The notes: generated by a model not told the origin, from the letters alone. DNA of 64,000 nucleotides from Frankia umida (GCF_023242945.1 NZ_JALKFT010000020.1:1-64000); one strand, 5' to 3'. Counted from the stretch's first letter, positions 33,263 through 43,008 are shown. Made by a program: numbers and translations.

Positions 33263-34399
33263 ATGCGTACTGTCCGGACGGACGCCCCCGCCGCCCTGAT
33301 GCCCACGGACGAACGGTCGGAGAACCTCGCGTTCGTCGTTGCCGGTGCCACGGTCCTGCTCGGCACGCTGCTCACCGACGTGCTCTCCACCGTCGCCCTG
33401 GCCGGGTATTTCGGCCTTGGTCCGCTGATCCTCGCCGCGGCCTGTCCGACGCTCATCACCGCGGGCGTCGGCGGGGTGACGGTGCTGCTGGGCATCGTGT
33501 CCGGCTTGTGGGACGACCGGTTCGGCACCGGTCAGCACATCGCGGCCATTCTGCTGATCGCCATCCAGGCGGCGATCGCCGTGTGTATCTGTGTGTTCCG
33601 GGAGCGGCAGCGCTCGAAGCTGCACCGCGTCCAGGCGGTGGCCGAGGTGGCACAGCGTGCGTTGCTGCCCGCGGTGCCCGGGCGCCTGGACGGCGTGGGT
33701 TTCGCCGCCCGCTACCTGTCGGCGGCGCGGGAGGCGTCCGTCGGTGGCGATCTGTACGAGGTCGTGCCGACCGCGCACAGCATCCGGGTGATCATCGGGG
33801 ATGTGCGGGGTAAGGGGCTGCCCGCGGTGCGGCTGGCCTCGGTGGTGCTGGGCGCCTTCCGGGAGGCCGCTGTCACCTGGCTGGATCCCGAGCAGGTCGC
33901 GGCGGCATGTGCCCGCGCCGTCGCCCGGGAGGCCGGACCGGAGGACTTCGTCACCGCGCTCGTGCTGGACATCCACCCCGACGGCCGGCTCGGGATGTGC
34001 TCGGCCGGCCACCATCCGCCGCGTCTGGTGTCGCCACGCGGTGCGAGTCGAACCCTCACGTTGCGCTCCCCGAGCCCGCCGCTGGGCCTCGCCGACCAGT
34101 TCACCGTGACGAACGCGTTCTGGGAGGTCGGCGACCGGCTGCTGCTGTTCACCGACGGCCTGATCGAGGCCCGGGACGCCGCCGGCCACTTCTTCGACCT
34201 CGACGAGCATCTCGACCTGCTGCGCGGCGGCGGCCAGGAGGAGGCCCTCGACCATCTCACCACGGCCCTGGACACCCACGCCGACGGCGCCCTGCACGAC
34301 GACCTCGCCCTCCTGCTCGTCGAACGCCACCCCGCCCCCGCCCTCCCCGGCACCCCCAGCGCCTCCACCCCTCCCCCACCCACCGTCGCCACCCGCTGA
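33263..34399 (+). CDS. Membrane PP2C-type phosphatase, RsbU/SpoIIE-like
   Basis: The 378-residue protein has three or four hydrophobic helices in the first 115 residues. Its SpoIIE-type catalytic domain starts at VQAVAEVAQRALLPAVPGRLDGVGFAARYLSAAREASVGGD. Metal-binding acidic residues appear in VGGDLYEV, IIGDVRGKG, LLLFTDGLIEARD and DDLALLLVE. Such phosphatases dephosphorylate anti-anti-sigma factors to release stress sigma factors; no partner gene is adjacent. The Pro-rich last 25 residues are not part of the domain. ATG 33263 is the only good start before the first helix. Confidence 0.9.
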   Translation: MRTVRTDAPAALMPTDERSENLAFVVAGATVLLGTLLTDVLSTVALAGYFGLGPLILAAACPTLITAGVGGVTVLLGIVSGLWDDRFGTGQHIAAILLIAIQAAIAVCICVFRERQRSKLHRVQAVAEVAQRALLPAVPGRLDGVGFAARYLSAAREASVGGDLYEVVPTAHSIRVIIGDVRGKGLPAVRLASVVLGAFREAAVTWLDPEQVAAACARAVAREAGPEDFVTALVLDIHPDGRLGMCSAGHHPPRLVSPRGASRTLTLRSPSPPLGLADQFTVTNAFWEVGDRLLLFTDGLIEARDAAGHFFDLDEHLDLLRGGGQEEALDHLTTALDTHADGALHDDLALLLVERHPAPALPGTPSASTPPPPTVATR

Positions 34400-34462
34400 A
34401 CGCCCCGCACGGCCTGAATCGCCTGAACGGTCTGCGGAAAGACCTACTCACCGCCGGATGGG

Positions 34463-34666
34463 TCAGGTGCGGGTGCGGCGGCGGCCTTCGCGGCGGTAGG
34501 AGAAGGGGCCGGGCAGGTCGACGCTGGACAGGCCGCCGCGGCGATGCCGGGACCAGACCCGCCAGGAGATCCGGCCGAGTTTCAGTGTCACCGAGGACAC
34601 TCCGTTCTCGCTGACATTGACGTGGAACGGCCCGTACTTCGGGCGGCGGGTGTATCGCAGACCCAT
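34463..34666 (-). CDS. DUF4236-like small basic protein
   Basis: Sixty-seven residues starting MGLRYTRRPKYGPFHVNVSENGVSSVTLKLGRISWRVW; the pattern of F/Y-R-R, K-x-G-P, N-x-S-x-x-G-V-S matches the short DUF4236 domain. The start at 34666 is firmly set by GGAGGTG four to eight bases upstream; the longer frame upstream is non-coding. The Arg-rich end (YRREGRRRTRT) is highly basic. Function of this domain is unknown. It is divergent from a membrane-anchored protein. Confidence 0.78.
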   Translation of the reverse strand: MGLRYTRRPKYGPFHVNVSENGVSSVTLKLGRISWRVWSRHRRGGLSSVDLPGPFSYRREGRRRTRT

Positions 34667-34899
34667 CTGGCACCTCCTGCGGGATGCGGGCCGGGCTTTG
34701 TTCGTCCTCGACCCGGCCCGATATCCGTACCGAAACAGCGACAATGCGCTTGTCTCCGGTATTGCGCGGTTTACACCTCGCCGCCTCGATATGCCGAGGA
34801 GAGCGGCGCCGAGGGCCGCCGGACCCGGCGCGGGTGTTTGTCGGGCGACGCGCACACCGATATCCGACGGATACGGAATCAGGCCATTACCGTCTGAGC

Positions 34900-35439
34900 A
34901 TGCGGATCGACCTCACGATGCGGACGGACACGCCGAGGTCCACGGTGGTGGCATTCGGCGACGGTGATCCGCGGACCGACCGGTCCGTGCTGCGGCTGCT
35001 GGTCGCGCTGGTCGTGCTGCTCAGCGCGGTGACCGCGTTCGCCGTCGGTGGGCTCGTCGCGCTGTCGCAGCAGCGCATGGCGTCCCCGTCCGGCGTCGAC
35101 AGCGACAGCATCAGGGGCGACGGCCAGCGCGGCGACGATCCGGGCGACGCTGGCGACTCGGACGACATGGTGGCGGCCGCCGGTGAGATCGGCCGGCTGG
35201 GAGTGGTGGATGACGGGGTGGTGAGCAGGCCCCTGGCCGGGCGGGTTCCGATGGCCGTCCCGCCGACCTCGCCTGTGCCGACGCGGGTGCCGACGGCCGT
35301 GCCGCCGACACCGCGGATTCCGGATGACGCCGAGCAGGCCACGGCGAGCCCGGTTCCGGCGCCTCACCGCTGCACTCAGCCTCCTGAGCAGGCCATCAGC
35401 GGGTCCGGCCTACCGATTCCGATCTTCCCGCTCTGCTGA
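34900..35439 (+). CDS. Membrane-anchored hypothetical protein, secreted C-terminus
   Basis: The 179-residue protein has one hydrophobic segment at about residues 33-58 (VLRLLVALVVLLSAVTAFAV...), after which it is hydrophilic. An Asp/Gly stretch and PPTSPVPTRVPTAVPPTPR lead to a C-terminus with two cysteines (HRCTQPP and the last residue, IFPLC). A type II anchor with an exposed tail is likely. The start is uncertain (ATG 34900 or 34918; neither has a strong Shine-Dalgarno). It overlaps the convergent gene 35410-36093 by 30 bases. No family is recognised. Confidence 0.5.
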   Translation: MRIDLTMRTDTPRSTVVAFGDGDPRTDRSVLRLLVALVVLLSAVTAFAVGGLVALSQQRMASPSGVDSDSIRGDGQRGDDPGDAGDSDDMVAAAGEIGRLGVVDDGVVSRPLAGRVPMAVPPTSPVPTRVPTAVPPTPRIPDDAEQATASPVPAPHRCTQPPEQAISGSGLPIPIFPLC

Positions 35440-36093
35440 CCGGCGGCCAGCGCCAGGCTCCGGACGCCAGTCCGGGCGGCGACCGGAGAGGGCGATCAGG
35501 CTCGTCCACTCGTCGGCGTCGGCGGACACCGTGACGGGTTCGGCGAAGATGCCGACGACCCGCCAGGCGTCGATCTGACCGGCGAGGGCCTGGTGCACCC
35601 AGCGGACCAGCTCGAGGTTGCTGCCCACGGTGCGCGCCGAGGTGCTGTCACCGGGGAGGCGTCCGGCCTCGTCGACGGCGCGGGCGAGGTCCCAGCCGTG
35701 CAGGAGCAGGTCGGCGGTGAGCTGGAAGGCGTACTCGTCCGCGGGGGTGGGGCCGAACGACAGGACGGGGTTGCGCGTCCAGACCTCGCTGCGGTTCCAG
35801 GCCGCGCGGGACCGGCGGGCGGTGGCACTCCAGACACCGACCGGGTCGGTGCCGAGCTGGTCGCCGTCGAAGCGGCGTCCGATGTCCTCACGGGTCAGGC
35901 CGGCCAGCAGCGGCGGAACCCACAGATGTTCGACGGTCAGATGGTTGACCAGGCGGCGGATGTTCCACTCGCGGCAGGGCGTCGGCGCGTCCCAGGCGCC
36001 CTCGGGGACCGCGCGGACCTGGATGTCGAAGATGTCCATCGCCCAGTCCAGCCACTCGCGACGTGCCGTGGCAGTCAGCATGCTGCTCGCCAT
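35410..36093 (-). CDS. TIGR03086-type DinB/mycothiol-dependent maleylpyruvate isomerase-like protein
   Basis: The 227-residue protein has the actinobacterial metal-binding signature APTPCREWNIRRLVNHLTVEHLW. A second histidine region, ADLLLHGWDLARAVDE, is also typical of the MDMPI N-terminal/DinB fold. Members bind a divalent metal and are thought to use mycothiol; the reaction is unknown. ATG 36093 has AAGGGGG upstream; ATG 36081 is possible. Expression is leftward, convergent and overlapping with the membrane-anchored gene. Confidence 0.83.
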   Translation of the reverse strand: MASSMLTATARREWLDWAMDIFDIQVRAVPEGAWDAPTPCREWNIRRLVNHLTVEHLWVPPLLAGLTREDIGRRFDGDQLGTDPVGVWSATARRSRAAWNRSEVWTRNPVLSFGPTPADEYAFQLTADLLLHGWDLARAVDEAGRLPGDSTSARTVGSNLELVRWVHQALAGQIDAWRVVGIFAEPVTVSADADEWTSLIALSGRRPDWRPEPGAGRRSAEREDRNR

Positions 36094-36312
36094 CTCCAGG
36101 TGCCCCCTTCGGCGCCACGTCCTCGAACCGCCTACCCGCCGCAGAACACCTACCCACCGGCGCCGACCACCCAACCCCGCGCATCCAGATGATTACGCGG
36201 AGCCCACACCTGGCCACAGACCCGGGCCGTTTCTCCGCTACACGCCGTTATGCACCATCGGGTGCGCGGCACTCATCCGGTGCACATCGGCCGCCTGTCA
36301 TCATCTCCCCTC

Positions 36313-37719
36313 ATGGATGGTCGCCGTCTGCCGTCGCAACCCGTCTCCCGGGACGACGCCTGCCGCCCACATCCCACGGCACCGGCAGGCGCCCCGTTCC
36401 CCCGGACGCTGGTCGTCGCCGACAAGTTCCCGCCTGTGCTCGGCGGCATCCAGACCTTCGCCTGTCATCTCACCGCGGGCCTGCCCGCCGACCAGGTGAT
36501 CGTCGTCGCGCCGACCGTCGCCGGGGCGGACGAGTTCGACCGCACCCTGCCGTTCCCCGTCGTGCGCATCGGCGAACGAGTCGTGACGTCCCGGCGGTCC
36601 CGCGCGGTGCTGGCGGATCTGGTGCGCACCGAGGGGTGCGAGGCCGCCTGGTTTCCCACCTCGGCGCCGTACGGCCTGCTCGCACCGGTGTTGCGTGAGG
36701 CCGGTGTGCGGCGGGTCGTGTCGTCCAGTCATGGGCATGAGGTGGCCTGGTCGCGGCTGCCGGTCGGCTGGTCGCTGGTGCGCAGCTGCGCCGCCCGCGC
36801 GGACGTGCTCACCTACCTGACCTCGTTCACCCGGCGCCGGCTGGCCGCGGTCGCCCCCAACGGCACGGCCATGGCCCGGCTGACCGGCGGGGTCGACGTC
36901 GAACGCTTCCACCCCGGGGCCGGCGGCGACGAGATTCGCCGCATGCTCGGCTGGTCGGACCGTCCGGTGGTCATCTGCGTGGCCCGGATGGTCCCCCGCA
37001 AGGGCCAGGACATGCTGATCCGCGGCTGGCCGACGGTGCGCCGGCGGCACCCGGGCGCCCGGCTGCTGCTGGTCGGCAAGGGCCCGGCCGAAAGCCGGCT
37101 GCGACTGCTCGCGCGGCGCGTCGGGGTCGCCGACGACGTCCACTTCACCGGCGCCATCCCGGACGAGACGCTGCCCGCCTACCTCGACGCCGCGGACGTG
37201 TTCGCCATGCCCTCACGCACCCGCTGGCTCGGCCTGGACCTCGAGGGGCTCGGCCTGTCGTCCCTGGAAGGCGCCGCCAGCGGCCTGCCGGTGATCACCG
37301 GTGCGCAGGGTGGCGCCCCCGACGTGGTCCTGCCCGGTCGCACCGGCACCGTTGTCGACGGACGCGACGTCGACGCCGTGACCAGCGCCGTCCTCGACCT
37401 GCTGGACGACCCCGACCGCGCCGCCCGGATGGGCCTCGCCGGCCGCGAGTGGATGCGCACCGCGTGGAGCTGGCAGGAACTCAGCGGCCGCCTCGCCCGT
37501 ATCCTCACCGGCCTTCCCGTCGACGACCATCTGACCGACCAGATCATCGACCGCACCCCCGCCTCCCCCATGGACCATCCTTCCCCCATGGACCGCTCCA
37601 CCCCGAGGGACCGCCCCACCCCGAGGGACGACGCCGCCCCGATGGACGACGCCGCTCCCGCGGACGACACCACCGGCCAGCATCTCCCGGACCGCGTCGA
37701 CGCCAGCCAGCGCCGGTGA
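36313..37719 (+). CDS. GT4 glycosyltransferase, PimB-like mannosyltransferase
   Basis: A 468-residue GT-B enzyme. The acceptor domain opens with RTLVVADKFPPVLGGIQTFACHL, the usual start of actinobacterial phosphatidylinositol-mannoside transferases. The donor domain has CVARMVPRKGQDMLIRGWP, RLLLVGKGPAE, DVHFTGAIPDETLPAYLDAADVFAMPSRT and EGLGLSSLEGAASGLPVI (E-x7-E motif). GDP-mannose transfer to a lipid acceptor is the likely activity, by family. The last 60 residues are a Pro/Asp/Met low-complexity tail made of SPMDHPSPMDRSTPRD-type repeats. The start is uncertain: ATG 36313 or ATG 36250. It overlaps the next gene in GTGA (37716-37719), so both are translationally coupled. Confidence 0.83.
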   Translation: MDGRRLPSQPVSRDDACRPHPTAPAGAPFPRTLVVADKFPPVLGGIQTFACHLTAGLPADQVIVVAPTVAGADEFDRTLPFPVVRIGERVVTSRRSRAVLADLVRTEGCEAAWFPTSAPYGLLAPVLREAGVRRVVSSSHGHEVAWSRLPVGWSLVRSCAARADVLTYLTSFTRRRLAAVAPNGTAMARLTGGVDVERFHPGAGGDEIRRMLGWSDRPVVICVARMVPRKGQDMLIRGWPTVRRRHPGARLLLVGKGPAESRLRLLARRVGVADDVHFTGAIPDETLPAYLDAADVFAMPSRTRWLGLDLEGLGLSSLEGAASGLPVITGAQGGAPDVVLPGRTGTVVDGRDVDAVTSAVLDLLDDPDRAARMGLAGREWMRTAWSWQELSGRLARILTGLPVDDHLTDQIIDRTPASPMDHPSPMDRSTPRDRPTPRDDAAPMDDAAPADDTTGQHLPDRVDASQRR

Positions 37720-38744
37720 CGCCCACCCCCACCAGACCCACACCGGATGCCAGCACGGCCCGTCCGACCAGCCTGACCTGCCCGGCTGAGAAGGTCACGT
37801 CGGGGCGCGGACGCTGGTGGGCGGTGCGGCCGGTGCTGGCCTGCCTGGTACCGGTGGTGGTGGTCTGGTGGGTGGTGCGGTCATGGTCGACCGTGCGGGC
37901 TGGGGCGGCGGCGCTGGCCGACGCACATCCGGCCTGGCTGATCGGGGCGACCGTCGTCGCCCAGTTCACCTGGTTCGCGGGAGCGGCCTGCCAGCAGGGG
38001 GCGGTGTCCCGGGCGTTACCGGTCCGACCGCTGCTCGCCGCGCAGGTCGCGGGCAGTGTCGCGAACCACGTGCTGCCGGCCGGCTTCGGGGTCGGCGCGG
38101 TCAAGCTGCGTTTCCTGCACCGCCACGGCTTCTCACTGCCCGAGTCGCTGACCGCCGTCGGCCTGGACGCGACCGCCGGCGTCACCACCCACCTCGCGGT
38201 GCTCCTCGCCCTGCTCGCCGGTGGCTTCCTCGAGGTCGACACCGCACGTCTGCCGGGCAGCGGCCCGGTGTTCGCCACGGTGGCCGTGGGCGCCGCGGTG
38301 GCCGCCGCCGCGCTGGCGGTGGTGGTGGCACTCCGCGCCCAGCTGAGAACCCGGCTCTGGTCCCGGCTACGGGCCCACCTGTGCGGGGTGGGCACCACCC
38401 TGCGCTCGCCGGGACGCGCGGCGCTGCTGTGGGGTGGGTCGGCGGCGATTCCGCTCGTCCACGCGATCACCCTGTGGGCGATCGTCCAGGCGCTGCACCT
38501 GCCACTCGGGATCGGCGCGGTGTTCACCCTCTACTACGTCGCCAGCACCGCGTCGGCGGTGGTCCCGTCCCCCGGTGGCTTCGGATCACTGGACGCGGCC
38601 CTGCTCGCCGCGCTCATCGCCACCGGCCAGACACCCCCGGTCGCCCTCGGCGTGGTCCTCGGCTACCGCCTGGTCACCGTGTGGCTCCCGATGGCCCCGT
38701 CCGCCTGCGTCCTTGCCGTCATGGTCCGCCGCGGCCAGCTCTGA
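37716..38744 (+). CDS. Flippase-like membrane protein (LPG synthase TM-domain family)
   Basis: The 342-residue polytopic protein has about eight membrane segments and the AglD/MprF-type (UPF0104) patterns: GSVANHVLPAGFGVGAVKLRFL and YYVASTASAVVPSPGGFGSLDAAL, the second being the conserved PTPGGxG motif. No lysyl-transferase domain is present. Such proteins are proposed lipid-linked sugar or lipid flippases. The GTG start lies on the stop of the glycosyltransferase gene, which suggests they handle the same glycolipid. Its sister protein is encoded at 43111-44370. Confidence 0.82.
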   Translation: MTPTPTRPTPDASTARPTSLTCPAEKVTSGRGRWWAVRPVLACLVPVVVVWWVVRSWSTVRAGAAALADAHPAWLIGATVVAQFTWFAGAACQQGAVSRALPVRPLLAAQVAGSVANHVLPAGFGVGAVKLRFLHRHGFSLPESLTAVGLDATAGVTTHLAVLLALLAGGFLEVDTARLPGSGPVFATVAVGAAVAAAALAVVVALRAQLRTRLWSRLRAHLCGVGTTLRSPGRAALLWGGSAAIPLVHAITLWAIVQALHLPLGIGAVFTLYYVASTASAVVPSPGGFGSLDAALLAALIATGQTPPVALGVVLGYRLVTVWLPMAPSACVLAVMVRRGQL

Positions 38745-38799
38745 CCCGGGAAGGCACCCAAAGGAGATCCTCGCCGTACACGTCGGCGCGGCCGCTCGG

Positions 38800-40920
38800 T
38801 CACACCGCGGTGGGGCGGTAAAGCTTGGCGTAGGGGCCGCCGGCGGCGAGCAGGTCATGGTGGGTGCCGTGCTGCGCGACGCGGCCCCGATCGAGGACGT
38901 AGATGCGGTCGGCGTCGATCACCGTGGACAGCCGGTGCGCGATGACCAGGCAGGTTCGTCCGACGGCGAGCCGGTCGAGGGCGGCGCGTACCGCGGCCTC
39001 CGAGACGGTGTCGAGTGCGGACGTCGCCTCGTCCAGCACCAGGACCCGCGGCGACTGCACCAGCACCCGGGCGATGGCCAGCCGCTGACGTTCCCCACCG
39101 GAAAGCCGGTAGCCACGGGCGCCGACCCGGGTCTCCAGGCCGTCCGGCAGGCGTTCGACCAGCGCGGACAGGGAGGCGGCGTCGAGGGCGGCGAGCAGTT
39201 CGTCGTCGGTGGCGTCGAGACGTCCGTAGCGCAGGTTCGCGGCGATCGTGTCGTGAAACAGGTGCGGATCCTGCGGGACCACGCCGACCTGCGCGTGCAG
39301 CCTGGACGGCGCGATGTCGTCCAGGCTGACCCCGTCGAGCCGGACGGATCCCCGCTGCGGCCGGTGCATCCCGCTGGCGAGATAGGCGACCGTCGTCTTG
39401 CCCGCGCCACTGGCCCCGACCACCGCCGTCGTCGTCCCCGCCGCGACCCGCAACGTCACCCCGCTCAGGTCCCAGCCGGCGCCGGCGGCACCGCCGGCAC
39501 CGCCGCCGGCGCCGGCGCGGTCGTAGCCGAACCAGACATCCTCCAGCGCCAGGTCCACCCCGAGCCCCAGCTCCTCGCCGCGGCCGGAACCACCGGCGCC
39601 CCTATGGTCACCACGGCCGCCCGGCGCCGCCGGCCGGGGCGTTGTCAGCGCCGGAGCGCGCACCGCACCAGCCGTGTCCCGGCGCGCGGACCTGTCTGGG
39701 GACGCGTCGGGGGACGTGTCGAAACGGGCGCGGATCTCGTCCTCGGGGACGTCCAACAGGGCGAAGATGCGACGGAACGCGGCGCCGGCACCGGCGAGCT
39801 CCGTGCGCAGGTCGATCGCGGACGACAGCGGGCCGAACGACACCAGCAGCGCCCCACCCAGTGCGGCGACGGTCCCCAGCGTGGTCCGCTCGGACGAGAC
39901 CAGCCAGGCGCCAAGCGCCACGACCACCGTCATCGTCGCCACAATGCCGAGGTTGACCAGGAAACGGACCCGGGACGTCAACCGGGCCTGGTCCCGCGAG
40001 GCCGTGATCAGCTCGGCGCCGGCGGCGTCGAACCACTCCCGTTCATGGTCGACCCGGTCGAACAACCGCACATGCAGCGCGCCCGACACCGATGCGGTGT
40101 CGGCGAGGCGCGCCATCAGCACACCGTCGAGTTCCCGCTGGTGACGGGACAGTTCCGCGAGGCGCCGCCGGCCCGAACGGACCATCAGCAGCGTCGCCGG
40201 CGCGAACACCATGACCGCCAGGCTGAGCCGCCAGTCCAGGACGAAGACGACCACCGTGCCGACCGCGATGTCCGCCACCCGGCAGATCACCGCCTGCACC
40301 GTGGCGGAGATCGCGTTCTGCGCGGCCAGCACATCATTGGTCATCACCGTCATGACCTCACCCGGCTGACTACGCGGGAAGAAACTGAACGGCAGCCGCT
40401 GCAGATGCGTGTTCACGGTCTGCCGGATGCGCACCGAGACCACCCCGCCCAGCCGCGCGATCAGCGCCATCCGTGCCGACAGCACCGCCGACTCGAACAC
40501 CAGCAGCGCCCCCAGCAGCCCGATCGGCCAGGCGAGATCCCGGACGTGCCCCCGTGGCAGCGAGACATCCACGAGGTACCGCAGCAGGAACGGCCCCGCC
40601 GCCACCGCGACCGACCCCACCACCGACAGCGCCACCAGCACCGCCACGACCGGCCCCTGATCGGCGAAGAACCGCTCGGCCCGCCGCGCCTCCCCCACCC
40701 CGGTCAGCCTCGCGACCATCCCCGCATGCAGCCGGGTCACCCCCGCCCACCTCAGGTCCCCCGACCGCTCGGCCCTGCCCACCGGGTGGGTGGCGTCCGT
40801 CGGGTCGGCGGTGCCGGTCAGGTCGGCGGTGCCGGTCGGCTGACTGGCACCGGTCGGGTGACTGGACCCTGACGTAAGGGTCGGCGGCTGCGAGGTCACG
40901 GGGGAGAGGCTAGTTCCCAC
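38800..40920 (-). CDS. ABC exporter, fused membrane and ATPase domains
   Basis: The 706-residue half-transporter. Six membrane helices span about 85-350 (ABC type-1 domain with VRIRQTVNTHLQRLPFSFF coupling region). The ATPase has Walker A VGASGAGKTT, Q-loop VVPQDPHLFHDT, signature YRLSGGERQRLAIARVL, Walker B RVLVLDEATSALD and H-loop VIAHRLSTVI. It must dimerise with itself, as no partner is adjacent. Substrate unknown. An Ala/Gly-rich insertion lies between the two domains (about 395-470), and the first 45 residues have TGTADLTGTADPTD-type repeats. GTG 40920 lacks a clear Shine-Dalgarno, so the true start may be downstream. Confidence 0.9.
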   Translation of the reverse strand: MGTSLSPVTSQPPTLTSGSSHPTGASQPTGTADLTGTADPTDATHPVGRAERSGDLRWAGVTRLHAGMVARLTGVGEARRAERFFADQGPVVAVLVALSVVGSVAVAAGPFLLRYLVDVSLPRGHVRDLAWPIGLLGALLVFESAVLSARMALIARLGGVVSVRIRQTVNTHLQRLPFSFFPRSQPGEVMTVMTNDVLAAQNAISATVQAVICRVADIAVGTVVVFVLDWRLSLAVMVFAPATLLMVRSGRRRLAELSRHQRELDGVLMARLADTASVSGALHVRLFDRVDHEREWFDAAGAELITASRDQARLTSRVRFLVNLGIVATMTVVVALGAWLVSSERTTLGTVAALGGALLVSFGPLSSAIDLRTELAGAGAAFRRIFALLDVPEDEIRARFDTSPDASPDRSARRDTAGAVRAPALTTPRPAAPGGRGDHRGAGGSGRGEELGLGVDLALEDVWFGYDRAGAGGGAGGAAGAGWDLSGVTLRVAAGTTTAVVGASGAGKTTVAYLASGMHRPQRGSVRLDGVSLDDIAPSRLHAQVGVVPQDPHLFHDTIAANLRYGRLDATDDELLAALDAASLSALVERLPDGLETRVGARGYRLSGGERQRLAIARVLVQSPRVLVLDEATSALDTVSEAAVRAALDRLAVGRTCLVIAHRLSTVIDADRIYVLDRGRVAQHGTHHDLLAAGGPYAKLYRPTAV

Positions 40921-41227
40921 CGGCGCCGGCCCGTCCGCCTGGTCCGGGTCAGACAGCCCCGTCCACCCGTCGCTTCCCTCTCTGCCCCGTCCGACAGGCA
41001 GCGGCGGAGCGTCACCGCGGCGGCGGAAGGGGCCGCGACCATCGGCGAGCCCCGGCTCGGGGGGTTGGACGACTCCATGAGGTTACCTTTCGCATCCTCG
41101 GGAACACTCTGCGCGCATGCCCGCCAGGTGGAGCCGGAGCGGGAGCGGGTGCGGGACGCAGGTGCGAACGCACCGCGCGACCACCCGGCCGGGGTCCGCC
41201 GACGCGGGCCCGTAGAGGGGGAAACCG
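40921..41227. other. 307-base divergent intergenic region
   Basis: This gap between the ABC exporter and the kelch protein genes shows no gene. AGAGGGGG at 41213-41220 is the kelch gene's ribosome binding site. TTACCTTTCG at 41089-41098 is the only AT-leaning stretch; no promoter pair is clear. Confidence 0.35.
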
Positions 41228-42997
41228 ATGAGCTGGTCCCGCACGTCCCGACGATGCGCCTCTCGCGCGTTCGTCCTGTCCGCGACCCTCACCGCCGCGA
41301 TGGCCACATCCGGGCTGATGGACGCGGCCATCGGCGTCACCGCGTTCCCGACCACGCCACCCGCCACGTCCTCGGCGCCCTCGGTAGCGGCCTCCGGTCC
41401 CACGACCAGTCCGCCCAGCACGGACGGCCCAACCCCGAGCGGCACCGCCGGGTCAGCTGGGAGCACCGGGCCGGACGAAGGCGGCGACCCGGGTGGGACG
41501 TCCACTCCGGGCACGTCCGGTTCGCCAGGTGTAGCACCCGGTGGGGGCGCTGCCGGCGGGCCGGCCTGCCCGAAGATGGCATCCGCGACCGGACCGCTGG
41601 GCACCTGGGAACCGGTCGCCGACCTGCCCACCGCGGTCGCCGGACTCGCCACGACCACAGGATGCGACGGGAAGATCTACGCGATCGGCGGCAGCGCGGA
41701 ATCGGCCACGGCCGGCACCAGCCCCACGGGCGCGCCCAGCGCCGGTGTGGCACCCGCGCCCCCCGCCGGCCCCACCGCGACCTCCCCCGCCTCCCCGGGC
41801 ACGACCACCTCCCGTGGCACGACCACCACACCGGGCCGCTCCGCCTCACCGGGCGGCGGCACCTCGCCGAGCGGGACATCCTCGCCGGGTACGACCGGGT
41901 CGCCGGGCGTGGGTCCCGCGGGGTTGGCTCCCTCAGGGGCGAGGATCATCCCCGGCGCGCTGACGGACGAGCCGGGCTTCGAACCGCTCCCGAACGCGTC
42001 CGAGGGTGCCACGGGCACGGACCCGGCCCAACCGGGCGACTCCGCCACACCCACCGGCCCGAGCGGGTCACCCGGCCTGACCACCACCCCCAACCCGGGC
42101 GGGACGGCCACCCCGAGCGCGACGTCCACCGCGGGCCGCACGGGCGGCCCCACACCCGGCGGCCCGGCCGGAACCGGCCCGGGCAACGGAGCGGGAGCCG
42201 GTGCCGGTGCGGGAGCGGGAGCCTCGGGCACACCGGTGGGTTCCGTCGCGGTGCTCGATCCGAAGTCGGGCGCCTGGTCGGACGCCGCCGATCTGCCCAC
42301 GCCGCGCACGGACCTGGCCGCCGTCACCGGGGCGGACGGACGGATCTACGCGATCGGCGGGCAGGACGCGGACGGTCCGACGGACACCGTCGAGGTGTAC
42401 CAGCCGGCCAGTGACTCCTGGTCGGACGCCACCTCCCTGCCGGCCCCGATGGACCAGCCCCGGGCGGCCCGCGGCGGGGACGGACGGATCTACGCCCTCG
42501 ACGGCACCACGCTGGCGATCTACGATCCGGCCGCGAACGCGTGGTCGACCGCGCCGGCTCCGCCGTCCGCGTTGGACGCGCCGATCGTCGTCGCCCTCTC
42601 GGATGGCCGGATTCTGGCCGCCGGCGGCACCATCGACGGTACGTCCGCCCCGCGGGTGGCCTCGACGACGTACGTCTACACCCCTGGGACGGAGGGCGGC
42701 AGCGGCTCGTGGGCGCAGGTGGCCGGTCTGCCCACCCCGGTCACCCGGGCCGCCGGTGCCACTGGCCCGGACGGGCGGGTGTACGTCGTGGGCGGACGCG
42801 GTTCGGACAACGCGGTCACCGACACCGTGCAGATCTACTCCCCGGACCGCGACTCGTGGGACTCCGGCACCCCCGGTGAGGCGTCCGACCGGGCGGATGC
42901 CGCGGCCACGACCGGCGGCGACGGTCACATCTACGTCCTGGGCGGGACGTCCGGCAGTGACCAGCCCGAGGCCACCGTCGCCACGCTGTCCGACTGA
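41228..42997 (+). CDS. Secreted kelch-repeat protein
   Basis: The 589-residue protein has a basic start and hydrophobic core (SRAFVLSATLTAAMATSGLM) fitting a signal peptide, then a Ser/Thr/Pro/Gly-rich stalk. Kelch motifs follow, recognisable by GKIYAIGGSAES, GRIYAIGGQDADGPTDTVEVY, GRIYALDGT, GRILAAGGTIDG, GRVYVVGGRGSDNAVTDTVQIY and GHIYVLGGTSG; six blades suggest a propeller. A long low-complexity insertion (about residues 155-335) separates blade one from the rest. Likely a surface binding protein; no enzymatic motif is visible. AGAGGGGG lies 7 bases before ATG 41228. A strong hairpin follows at 43009-43052. Confidence 0.85.
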   Translation: MSWSRTSRRCASRAFVLSATLTAAMATSGLMDAAIGVTAFPTTPPATSSAPSVAASGPTTSPPSTDGPTPSGTAGSAGSTGPDEGGDPGGTSTPGTSGSPGVAPGGGAAGGPACPKMASATGPLGTWEPVADLPTAVAGLATTTGCDGKIYAIGGSAESATAGTSPTGAPSAGVAPAPPAGPTATSPASPGTTTSRGTTTTPGRSASPGGGTSPSGTSSPGTTGSPGVGPAGLAPSGARIIPGALTDEPGFEPLPNASEGATGTDPAQPGDSATPTGPSGSPGLTTTPNPGGTATPSATSTAGRTGGPTPGGPAGTGPGNGAGAGAGAGAGASGTPVGSVAVLDPKSGAWSDAADLPTPRTDLAAVTGADGRIYAIGGQDADGPTDTVEVYQPASDSWSDATSLPAPMDQPRAARGGDGRIYALDGTTLAIYDPAANAWSTAPAPPSALDAPIVVALSDGRILAAGGTIDGTSAPRVASTTYVYTPGTEGGSGSWAQVAGLPTPVTRAAGATGPDGRVYVVGGRGSDNAVTDTVQIYSPDRDSWDSGTPGEASDRADAAATTGGDGHIYVLGGTSGSDQPEATVATLSD

Positions 42998-43008
42998 CCA
43001 GCCCCGTC

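Noticed and set aside
38434..40872. Long rightward open frame (over 800 codons)
   Set aside because: It lies opposite the ABC exporter, whose motifs are unmistakable; the frame is a GC-driven shadow rich in Arg/His/Gln.
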